From: Inonotus obliquus
Lineage: Eukaryota; Basidiomycota; Agaricomycetes; Hymenochaetales; Hymenochaetaceae
Length of the DNA: 64,000 nucleotides
Assembly (NCBI GenBank): GCA_032164295.1
Contig: JAJHTX010000001.1
Location: 2,294,001-2,358,000 of the forward strand
Direction of reading: 5' to 3'
Shown: one piece after another, positions 1-9,263 of the stretch
Position numbering within the stretch: the stretch's first letter is position 1
How the letters are laid out: each line of letters opens with the position of its first letter
Program-made: the position numbers and the translations under genes
The notes under the pieces: model-generated
Told to the model about the DNA's origin: nothing
What the model saw: only the letters and a program-made list of their open reading frames with translations
Database searches by the model: none

Positions 1-939
1 CATCGAAGCTGTATTTTCTCGTCCGACTTTAAGCCAAGGATCGCATACGCTCTGTCGGGAGCTCATAGTATAATCATTCAGGTCGTGCACATAGAATGAT
101 TCGCGTTGAGTAGGCGGTGCAAGAGGAGTGGGTAGGATGATCTCCACTCGACTATGTGGTTTATGAGGTGCTCCGCGGACTGTCGAATGGGTACGTGTAC
201 TGCGCATGCTTCGCGTCGTTTGAATCGTTGATACGGAGGCCGCTACAGACAATCGACGGGAAGATGGTCCAGCTAATCGAGGGGAAGAGTTTGGTGGGTA
301 AGGCATCCCGTTAGGAAAACCACCACCAGCCGGATCGTCCAACATGTGATCCATCGGGAATGGCATGACGTTCTGGTGTCGCTGAGGTGGGTATGAAGCA
401 ATATCCGACTCCTCCGTGGATGAATTTAGCGACAACTGTGCTGACGATCGGTCGCAGTTCATCCCTTGAGATGCGAGAAACGATGGTTGTGGAGGGACGA
501 GTTGTCCATCTGCGCCTGAGAGTGGAGATGACGCACGTGTGATAGGACTCGACGGTTGTTGTAACGGCATCTCATCCGTGTTCAAAGTCGATCCACTAAA
601 CTGTCTATAGACATTCCTAGGATCTCCACGCTGCACCATCGAAGGTGAAGGCTCGGGATAATAGTAACCAACAGGAGACGCAGAGGTTGGTGACGATAAA
701 TCCACTTTGCTCGAACTGAAATTGGCCATGCTTCCGTTCATAGTCGGGTTAGTGTTCCAAGGTGAAGTGTGTATGGCTGTAAGAGGACGGGCGGGAGGGA
801 GAGGAATAGGCTCGTGTCGACGTCTACGGTGTATGCAAAGCCCAATGCGAAGTATCACGAAGATTACCAGCAAACCTCCAACACCTGCGCATGCTGCAAT
901 AGCTGCAATCGGTATAGTCGGCTCTGAGGAGTCGGACAT
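1..939 (-). CDS. Single-pass membrane protein with long Ser/Pro-rich tail (3' end outside window)
   Basis: Open frame of 313 codons from ATG at 939 running off the window edge without a stop. Residues 9-36 form one hydrophobic segment rich in Ala, Gly, Ile and Val, followed by HRRRRH, a typical stop-transfer charge cluster. The rest is low complexity (Ser, Pro, Thr, Arg) with no recognisable domain. This resembles the many fungal single-pass proteins whose extracellular part precedes the membrane helix and whose tail is cytosolic. There is no signal peptide at this start, and a plausible splice acceptor lies just upstream (reverse strand, near 950), so one or more 5' exons could be missing and the true start could lie between 950 and 1170. 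Function unknown. Confidence 0.55.
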   Translation of the reverse strand, partial: MSDSSEPTIPIAAIAACAGVGGLLVIFVILRIGLCIHRRRRHEPIPLPPARPLTAIHTSPWNTNPTMNGSMANFSSSKVDLSSPTSASPVGYYYPEPSPSMVQRGDPRNVYRQFSGSTLNTDEMPLQQPSSPITRASSPLSGADGQLVPPQPSFLASQGMNCDRSSAQLSLNSSTEESDIASYPPQRHQNVMPFPMDHMLDDPAGGGFPNGMPYPPNSSPRLAGPSSRRLSVAASVSTIQTTRSMRSTRTHSTVRGAPHKPHSRVEIILPTPLAPPTQRESFYVHDLNDYTMSSRQSVCDPWLKVGRENTASM

Positions 940-1313
940 GTCTTGCCACTTGGATGTGAAGTATTAAATGAGTGTGGGTGTGATAAAGAGCGTGTACTTG
1001 TGCGCGCCGTCGTGTCGGCAGCGCGGGATAGAAGGGGATGGGAGTTGAAGAAAGAGGGGGTAGACGGTGTAGAAAAAAGGGATAGAAAGAGCGTAGCCTA
1101 GGAACACTAGCCGCCTTGTCGTTGATGAGGCAGACATGATGTCGATCGGATCACATTGATCCACTGCCAATCATGAATGATCGACGTAGAATTCCGTCCC
1201 CGATATGGTAATCATTCCCCTCCGACGCGAGTCTGCGACGCGTTGTTCGGTCGCTTCGTCACCGTCCAATCTGCAGGATAGTTTGCTGCGACGAAGCGAG
1301 CGTCGCGTCCATA
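940..1313. other. Divergent promoter region
   Basis: 374 bp between the start of the membrane protein (reverse) and the PXA protein (forward). A 68-codon reverse frame starting at 1170, hydrophobic near its N terminus, could be an upstream exon of the membrane protein, but I could not find a splice that keeps frame. No other element is recognised. Confidence 0.3.
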
Positions 1314-2895
1314 ATGTCAAGTCTGCGTTCTAAATCATCGACGAAACCGTCCAGCATTCCCCTCTACCGGCGCCTCCTATTCCCCGACCTCCCTCCAACA
1401 ACGCCCGTACCACCCATCCTCCCACATGCATCGCCGGAACTCAACACGGAACTTTACGACTTCTTAGCTGTCGCATTACGCGCGTATATTACTCCATGGT
1501 GGAGTAAAATTACACGATACGACAACGAGTTCATCCCACAAGTTGCAGATGTTATAGGCGCGGTCGTACGAGTACTCGCAATGCGACTTGAAAAAGCCGA
1601 TATCGAGGGTCTTGTGTTCAGAGCTGTGCCAGTGGTTGTAGCGCAGCACTATGCGGACTATCGAGCGGCCGCGGCGAAAGTTGGCTCCGCGTACGCTAAC
1701 GGGGGAGCAGCAACCTTACCGCAACTATTTCACCAGCATCAGAGCCACATGGCTATTGATGCTGAAGGAAACATCGACCCTGCGTATGTCCGACACCTGA
1801 TTGACCTCATCTTGCACGAGTGTCTTCCCGCTGAAGACCAAGAGTCTGATGCGGAGCGTGCGATAGTACGAGAAGTCATAGTCAAGGTGGTCATGCAAGA
1901 TGTTATCCCATTACTCAGCCAGCCGTGGTTTATAAACAAACTCATACTGGATCAGTTAACTTCCGGTACTGCTTCTACCAAGGTATGATTGGTTGGATAA
2001 TTCTAGAAGTAGCTACTGAACTCTATACTCCAGGTAGATGAGTCGCCTCTTGCGCGTAACTCGAGTACATCCTTACACGGTATAGCTGTATTTGTGCTGT
2101 CGACTGTCCAGTATTTGTCTGGGCTTTGCTTGACACTTATACAGTCATACAAACAGATGGTGAATTTGGTGAAGCGAGTCAACGCATCTCCCGAGCTCTC
2201 GAAGATAGGACAACAACGCGAATTTGCCCACAGTATACTGAGATGTCTGTCGGAAGTCGTAAACGCAAGAGGCCGTATGGCTGCAAGTGTGCTGTTTGAC
2301 GTCGCGGAGTATTCAATGGAGCTCGTCGAGGACTTTGCAGATAGGTACGGTGAAAGCGTCCTGGAAAGTGTTGAGAAGTAACATGTATACTTTCAGGTTC
2401 CTGGTGTATGTACTACATGACTACGTCATGAGCGAGGAGGAGGCGATCAGAATGGTAAGACTGGCACTCTTCCCAAATGGATACCCAGGACCCCCGCCAG
2501 TCATTCCAACTGTCGAGGAACAAGTCGTCATAAAAGACGGAGTAGTGAAGGAAATCGGAGTTCGATTTCCGCGTAAGTTAATCCATTACTCAGCGGCAGA
2601 GAGGATGTTATGACTGACGTGTGCAGCCTTTCTTTCCGGTCTTCTCCTGGGTCCGGGGGGGTCAAGAAGGGGTGAGACGATAGTGGAAGCACTTGAGCCG
2701 CTTTCGTCGCAAGCGTGTAACGTGCACCTCATACTATTCCTACTTGACCTGATCGTCCTCACGCTCTTCCCTGAACTCGGTGTGGAAGTGTCGGCGGAGG
2801 TCGGGGAAGGCAGCTCAAAGAGTGCGTCGTCGATGTCACCGTCACCGTCTCCTGAGCCTGAGGTTGGGAAGATCCGTGTTGAGGACCTCGGATGA
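1314..2895 (+). CDS. PXA-domain protein (sorting-nexin-associated, Mdm1/Snx13-type N-terminal module)
   Basis: Four exons: 1314-1982, 2034-2344, 2397-2572, 2627-2895; joined 1425 nt, 474 aa. Residues about 45-240 match the PXA (PX-associated) fold: helical, with conserved stretches such as YITPWWSKIT, HYADYR and the VIPLLSQPWFINKLI block that closes the domain. A second helical part follows, then an acidic Ser/Pro tail ending KIRVEDLG. There is no PX, RGS or nexin-C domain, so this is the short fungal form (compare S. pombe Pxa1), not full-length Mdm1 or Snx13. Known family roles are at endosome, vacuole and ER contacts; the role here is inferred. The start is the first ATG in the open frame and agrees with the start of similarity. 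Confidence 0.85.
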
Positions 2896-4444
2896 CGCAC
2901 AATGGAAGCTCTGTATGCACACGTCATATGGACCCCGCACGAAAGGATTGAAACTCAATTTACCAGATCGAGAAAGGACGTTTAGCGTGCGGCGTGTTAG
3001 AGGCGGTGAATGTAGGTAGATGACGTCAGCTGTGACATGATATCAGCAGACACAAGATCCGTTTAGTCGAGCTCAGGTCTTGTGCTTGTTTGCGTCATCC
3101 GTCACCGAGGCCATCGTCATCGCTCGCCCAGAGAGATGGAATGCTACGCTACGTATGCCGGCATTACTGGTATTTGCCTTTATGCTTCTTGTTGTATTTG
3201 TAAAAGGACCCCCGACGTCAATTCGGCGATACCAAGTCCATCCTTACCTCTCTAAAAAGGGAGTTCGATGTCGTATCACGAGGTATCTCTGACACTACCC
3301 ATGCTCATCAGTGGAGTGGGTAAATGACTGCGCATTCATTATTTCCCGAAGTTGTCCCCCGCCTTGTCTGTCACAGAGCTCTCGAACGGGGTTCACAGAA
3401 TAATGACAGTGAATTGGCACGTGAGTATGTAGATTTCGAAATGTTGAATTGTGTTTATCTTTTGGTGAGAGATCCCGGAGTATGGCGTGCAATGTATAAT
3501 AGATACCGTAAAGTGGTGCCTACCATATTCATCTCAAACAAGATGGGATGGGAAATAGAGTCGAGGCCAAGACGAAAGGAAATGGGCGTCTGTCTGCGTC
3601 TGTCCACTCCACTTTCCCGACTTGTAGAGTTGCTTATCTATTCCAGAGCAACCCATTCGTCATCCTATCCATCTCATCTATCGTCCCCCGGACAGACCGA
3701 TCTGGGTCCGGGTACATCCTGCCACACGTTGATGCCCCACGTAAAGCCGAAAAAGTCCAAAGGTCATCTGATCCTCCCCCCTTACATTCTCCGGGCTACA
3801 GTTCCTCCCCTCCGGCTTTGCTTTCTTCATCTATCTCTTCAAACGTCGTGATCGGTGCGTTGGCGGAACAAGGATAACGCGGTTACCGACAACGTGATAC
3901 CAATAGTGGTTGTGTATGAATGTATGCATGCGTAATATTGATACGAGTGGCGCCCCGTCTGAATAGTCTACCGTACCCGTCATCTTGGCGGGAATGAAAA
4001 ATGAAAAAAATAAATCCACACTATTATCCCAGAGAGTTCCGGATCTGACTCGGATGAAGTTTTTTAAGGGGGGAGGGGTTGTAACCGAGGTGAGGTCAGA
4101 GGTCAAAACTCAAGAAAAGTAACCGTCAAGATAACAGAAAGGAAGAAGTAAGGAGGAAGAGCAAGAAGCAAGAAAAGGAGACTCAAACAAAACGAAAACC
4201 AAGCAAGAAGGAAAGAAAATACGATAACTAAATAATACAACGATCTTTTTCAGTTCCGACGGAAAGCATGTTCGTAAGCGTCGATAAATGCAGTTTGTGT
4301 TGGTGAGCAGACGAGTGTTGATGACGATGGTGGTACAGCCAAGAATAAATAAAATCTTACATGTCCAGCACAATTTATCGTCTGTCGTCCGCGCGAATGC
4401 AAGATAAAGAATCACGTCCACGTTCGGTACAGCAGCGAAGCGAG
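2896..4444. other. Long intergenic region between convergent genes, no gene recognised
   Basis: About 1.5 kb between the stop codons of two convergent genes. A perfect CRE palindrome TGACGTCA sits at 3021-3028. Forward open frames at 3080-3292 and 3324-3851 have no recognisable family and no splice-supported extension. The part next to the bZIP gene (about 4110-4260) is a purine-rich tract and is probably its 3' UTR. Confidence 0.4.
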
Positions 4445-5386
4445 TCAAGGGCGAGAAGATGATCGGGATGAATGGAGAGAAGGTGAGTGCGAATAACGTG
4501 CCTCTAATCGAGAAGCCTCCAATGATTCTTGCTCCCGTATCAGCTTACGGAGTCGTCTATTCTCCATCTGCGTCTCTTCCAAAGCAATCCTTGTCTCTCG
4601 CAATTCGTCCTCTAGTCGAGCGGTAGCTCTCGCGTGTCGTGCGCTTTGCTCCTCCAGACGGTCACGTAGCCGCTCGTTCTCTACTCGCTGAATATCAAGA
4701 GTCACTTCAGCGGCTTCGACGCTCTCTCTCAATCCCGCGTTCGCATCACGCAGGGTACGAGCGGAGGCTGCTTCTGCATCGCGTGCTGCTGTCATGTCCG
4801 CCAATTCGCGGGACGCACGCGCCCGATCCGTTTCGACTTGGTGCAACGCATCGGCGAGTCGACGAGCATGAGAATCAGAGGTGTGGAGAGCGTGCGAAAG
4901 TTCATGTTTGAGACGCGACTCGGAATCGAGCGCGTCGGCGAGATCACCATTGAGCTCCTCGGACCATCTTTCCAGTTCGACAATGCGGTCCTCCATACGA
5001 CGAACAGTGTCCTGGTAGTGTTGAGGATGCATGTCACGGTCCGCCGTACGCTGTCGCTTTGCTCGGGGTTCAGAACCGAAGCCCATGTCAGCGCGGAGCT
5101 CCGGATCAATTGGGTGGTGCGAAGCGGAGCTTGCGGTGACTGCGCCTGCAACGGAGGCAGCAGCATGTGCAGGAGCATTTACATTGTCGAGTTGGGCGAC
5201 GAGCTGTGATTTTTCCTGCTGGAGCTCAAGGACCTGTTGTTCGAGCTGGGACATCCGCTCATTGCGCCGAAGCCTGTGCTTTTGAGCGGCGAGCCTGTTA
5301 CGTTCACGCCTACGTTCCTTTGTGGACTGCTCGCGGTGGTCATCATTGTCGCGAGAGGAGGAAGAGTCAGAGGTGGGAGAGGACAT
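4445..5386 (-). CDS. bZIP transcription factor
   Basis: Single uninterrupted exon of 313 aa. Residues 23-70 form a bZIP: basic region ERRRERNRLAAQKHRLRR fits N-x7-R (Asn30, Arg38), and the first zipper Leu follows at residue 48, then 55 and 62, with Asn at 69. Unusually, the residue before Arg38 is His, where Ser, Cys or Phe is common in fungal bZIPs. The remainder (about 125-300) is a long charged coiled coil rich in Glu and Arg with heptad leucines, ending in a Ser/Arg/His-rich tail. It is probably a nuclear DNA-binding dimer. A palindromic CRE lies 132 bp upstream of the ATG, so autoregulation is possible. I cannot assign it to a specific subfamily (ATF/CREB, Yap or Met4-like). Confidence 0.9.
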   Translation of the reverse strand: MSSPTSDSSSSRDNDDHREQSTKERRRERNRLAAQKHRLRRNERMSQLEQQVLELQQEKSQLVAQLDNVNAPAHAAASVAGAVTASSASHHPIDPELRADMGFGSEPRAKRQRTADRDMHPQHYQDTVRRMEDRIVELERWSEELNGDLADALDSESRLKHELSHALHTSDSHARRLADALHQVETDRARASRELADMTAARDAEAASARTLRDANAGLRESVEAAEVTLDIQRVENERLRDRLEEQSARHARATARLEDELRETRIALEETQMENRRLRKLIREQESLEASRLEARYSHSPSLHSSRSSSRP

Positions 5387-5517
5387 GATTTATTTTGAAG
5401 TGCTGAGAGACGTGTATTGAAGAGCACAAGAGAAGAGGAGGAGGAGGAGGAGGAATAATAGGCGAGAAATAGTAATAGGTAGATGGGAAGGGGTTTATGA
5501 GTGACTAGGGTGGCTGT

Positions 5518-5525
5518 TGACGTCA
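5518..5525. promoter_or_regulatory. CRE-type bZIP binding palindrome
   Basis: The exact 8-bp palindrome TGACGTCA, the consensus site of ATF/CREB-type bZIP dimers, lies 132 bp before the ATG of the bZIP gene. Recognition by that same protein is inference. Confidence 0.45.
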
Positions 5526-6370
5526 GCAGATGACCGCGTGAGCGATAGCCGTCTCCACATCTCGTGCTCTAGACTCGCTTCAATTCAATTCATATCTTCT
5601 CTCTTTTTTTTTTTCGTCAGCTAGATATGTCCCGCCCTTTTCCACTAGATACTAATAAGTGACATTGCCAGCTCATCATTCCAATCATCACCCAAAGATG
5701 GCAGGAGGGGAGGGGGGGGGTCGGGGCTCATGCCAACGGGGGAGGAAACACGAGGAGGGAAGTGCAACGCCCCTCATATCGCGGCTGGACCGGAATGGAC
5801 TCATAGTGCGTCATCAGTGTACGAGTTAGGTTAGGCTTCTCAGTGGTTCCCGCCAGATGCACGATTATGGGCCCACGTCTATCTTGAGTCTTCTCCGCCT
5901 CGACCGCACGCTGTCCTCACACTCATCGTCATCCACCCTTCTCCCATCTCCGTCAACCCGCGGCCGAGATCCTCCATTACTAATAATACCTCCTTTGGGC
6001 TATTCTTATGTCAGCTTCTTATCATGCACAGTCAGCACTGTCCGGGGTACTTGATCTACTGATCGGCCAATCGCAAAATGCCGACTCGCACAAATAGCTC
6101 ATAACACTCCTCAAATCTCGTTATAAACAGGCACTCGCACTTTTGCCTCGTTACCCTCTTCTTGCCCGTATCCTTCATCACTCTCATGCTGCCTCTTTTC
6201 TTGTCGCGACTCTTCGTGCTATTCTACTCCCGCGCCATTCTATGCTATCATTCTTGGTACTGTTCGCGACACTGGTCGCCTCCCTAAAGCCAACAGGACC
6301 TTGGAACTACAGGCGAGTTCTTTCCCTTCTCCCCAACTAACTTTGGTCCACCCCGCAGACCATCTACCAA
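5526..6370. other. Upstream region of bZIP gene; pyrimidine-rich, TATA-like element
   Basis: Contains a T11 run near 5605 and a G-rich run near 5707-5725. A TATA-like TTATAAAC sits near 6121, followed by C/T-rich sequence typical of fungal core promoters and facing the doubtful gene at 6371. No convincing coding exon was found before about 6242. Confidence 0.3.
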
Positions 6371-7170
6371 ATGTCATCCGCTCGACGACGTGTTGGCTAT
6401 CTAAAGCTTCCTGCTCTGTGTGTGGACTCAGTTATGACCTTGGAACGACTGATTATGCGGTTGAGTGCATCCACCTCGAACCCTGAACTCCCGCCCCCCC
6501 TCTTTATCCTTTCCACATTCCGTGTCCTTTCATCATGAAACTCTGAGTTGCTACCAACACCACCAAACAGCTCCTATTCTCGCCGATATCTCTGCCGTAC
6601 GACTACAAGGCATTTCTTTTGTGAGTTATGCATCCATTGCATTTGATACCACATTCCTTCGTCTATGTCTCCCCGCTCTCGCCGCCTACCCTGTAACCAT
6701 TTCCCACGCCCTTCATCCTTCCGTTTCCGTCCGTAGTTGTTCTTGTGACACGACAACTCGGCCGCCATCACCAATCAACGCGATCGGGAGATATCAGGAC
6801 CGACCCCATTTTCTCTCGCGGCCCGTCCGGCAGTCACACCCCCATCTGCTTCGTTCTCCGAGTCAGGGGCATTCATCATCGATAGCGGCGCGCTTCGCTG
6901 GCACATGTCTTGGCTCGGGGTTGATTTCGAGCAGGTGATTGGATCCAAGCCTTGAGCGAAGTGGCATGACTTTTTGCGTTGATAGTGTGCGTGATGAAGC
7001 GCCAGCCAGGTCGCTAGGATGAAGTATTGGTGTGAGAAATTTTCGTTGTTCTCGGGGAGGGCCTCCTGGACCATTTTCCGACCTAGACGTTCGATTTCAT
7101 GGCATTTGGGCAATCCGCCGGTCCATTGACCAAAGTCTCCGCAAGCTCAGGTCAAGAACTCGATGACTGA
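6371..7170 (+). CDS. Possible small multi-exon gene, family unknown
   Basis: Tentative model: exons 6371-6521, 6571-6620, 6791-6934, 7087-7170 (429 nt, 142 aa). In its favour: all junctions keep frame, intron 1 has a branch-like CTACCAAC and a strong acceptor, and the joined protein reads smoothly (for example PPILADISAVRLQG, then a Gly/Ser/Phe-rich segment, then SWLGVDFEQ). Against it: intron 2 is 170 nt and intron 3 152 nt, longer than usual here; the last exon could instead start near 7009; and no family is recognised. A longer start at ATG 6242 with an intron 6317-6358 would add a signal-peptide-like N terminus. It could also be transcribed non-coding sequence. Confidence 0.28.
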
Positions 7171-7433
7171 TTATTCCTCAGCACCTGGGTTGACTGGTAC
7201 ATTTGGTACTGGGTATTTTTCTCGATTTATGTGTAAATTTATCTCCATTCTTATGAATAAAGTGCATTTTCGGATACCCTTTGAACACGGTCTGAAAAGC
7301 GTCGATTTTGACAAAACAAATGGTAATATTTGGTGTTGGTAACGTAGAAGCGGGAGATTGCAAAGTTTGAGCAGAAGTACCAGACAGATTCTCACTTTCA
7401 ACCAACTCGAGAACGGCATATCAGCGTGCACAA

Positions 7434-9116
7434 TTACCGACGTCCACGCATTTTCTGGAAATTCTGCCAGTTTCCGCGAGAGTGCGCTGTTGCTTCTTCG
7501 TCAATGTTCGATTTCGATTTCGATTTCGCTTTTGATTTGGGGTTGCGATTGGGACTGGGACTAGGATCTGGATGATTAGAAGTGGAGGGTTGACTCTGCG
7601 CTGGTGGTGGAGCTGGGGCAGGGCTTCCTGAGGCAAGATTGTCCCATCTACCTGGAGTGGAGGATGGCGGTGCTGGAGGTAGACGAGACCATGAAGAAGA
7701 TGGCGGTGGAGGCGGACCAGAAGGCGGTGGTGGTCGTAATGATTCAGCAGGTGGGTGCGGCGGGGGATCTGAAGACACATAAGATGGAGGTGGAGGGGGT
7801 ACAGGTGAATCGACGTCCGCCCAGCCGCCGCTTGGTGACGAGGATACTTCCATAGTAGAAGCAAGAGTCGACCATCCACCAGATCGAAAACCTTGATGCG
7901 GAGAGCTAGGAGGAGGTGAAGCAGGAGCGGGCGGCGGGGGTGCGTCGGGGGCAGGAGCACCAGATGCCCAGCCCGATGAATTTGACTGCATGTGTGACGG
8001 AGGCCCTAGTTTGTCGATCGTTGAACTGGCCGATCCGTCGCCCACGGATGCCCAGCCAGATTTCTTGAATCCTGTACCTTCACTTTGCGTCGAAGTCGCG
8101 GCAGCCGGCACGCTGAGCTTTATCCCAGCAGCTCTTGCCAGTTTACGAAGCTCTTTTTCCTCGCGCTTACGTTCCTTCTCCCTTCGGCGCTCAGCTTCCT
8201 CACGACCACCCGCGCGCAACGGATGAGCCGCATTCATATCACGAGCACGCGCTTTGTGGTGGTGAGCGTAGGAATTGGTGTGCTCGTCGTATTGCGCGAC
8301 ATTTTTGAACTAGCGCAGTGAGGTTGAAAGTCAGATGGTGACTTCTTTCAGTACCAGTATGCATTACCTGCTTATCGCATAGCTCACAATAGAACGGACG
8401 CAAAGCATTTGAGATTTCCGATTGCACTGCTGCCTTCTGTGCAACAGCGGCCTATGTTTCGTTGAAAGGTAAGTTTACGCCGGATAAATAATAGAAAGCA
8501 AGAGATACCTCGCGTTGCTGGCGTTGTTCTATTGTTTCGAATCGCATCCGTTCAGAATCCAGATTGCGTCGTTGGGAGACGGTCGTCTCAATCATTCGAA
8601 AGTCCTGCGTGACCTTTCCAAGACCAGTGGAGTCCTGCTTGACGGAGAAAGGCAAGGGATCCACGCGACCTGAGTAGTAAGCGGTGTTAAGTGACTGCGC
8701 ACAACCTACTCAACTATTGGACTACATACCGTCACCGGATAGACCTAAAGGCGATCCTTCCATCCAGCCCATCTTCGCGAGCATAGCGAATCCCTTGTTC
8801 GTACTCTTGATTTTCGTCTCAACGGTGATGACTTCTCGTGCCACACCTCGGACATGTTCATCGTAACCATATGCATCCTTCATCTCCACATCCTCGTCTG
8901 GCTCCGGCGAGGGGGACCTTGAAACAAGGGAGATGTTATCCTCCAAACTATTGTCGTCATCATCTGACCTGGACCGCTGGTAGAGCGACGTGCTTGTGGT
9001 AGTTACGGGGAATAGAGCCAACAGTAGGGAGCATAGAATACCTTGTTCAGGAGCTCAGTATCTGGCTCTCTGTTCATTGGAATCGAGTTCCAGCGGTCAA
9101 CTGTACTTGCAGACAT
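7434..9116 (-). CDS. G-patch and U1-type zinc-finger protein (GPATCH8-like)
   Basis: Five exons: 9116-9042, 8976-8730, 8669-8509, 8451-8368, 8309-7434; joined 1443 nt, 480 aa. A G-patch follows an acidic Ser-rich stretch (about residues 68-115: NKGFAMLAKMGWMEGSPLG ... TGLG). A basic helix comes next, then a U1-like C2H2 finger (FYCELCDKQ ... EYD-type spacer ... HTNSYAHHHK; here QYDEH). The C-terminal 250 residues are very Pro/Ser/Gly-rich with repeated PPPPP and a KSKSKSKS tract encoded by a hexamer repeat near 7502-7530. Order and spacing match the animal GPATCH8 family. G-patch proteins activate DEAH helicases, so a role in pre-mRNA splicing in the nucleus is likely but inferred. It shares a 147-bp divergent promoter with the FANCM-like helicase. 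Confidence 0.88.
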
Positions 9117-9263
9117 GATAGTAGTTCTGAGGCAAGAGAACCTGATAATTGATCATGAAAAGGGCACATGGCCACGTGCTGAAATTGTCACAACGCGTCT
9201 CCGAGTCCGAACTTGTGACTTTAGGTGCTTGGAACGCGTCTAATTTCACGTTCTACCTTGAAC

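Noticed and set aside
3324..3851. Forward open frame of 175 codons downstream of the PXA gene
   Set aside because: No family resemblance and no splice extension; it overlaps another long frame, and the composition looks like intergenic sequence.
6465..6938. Uninterrupted forward frame of 157 codons
   Set aside because: His/Ser/Pro-rich composition typical of a shadow frame over C/T-rich DNA; the spliced model in the same interval reads better.
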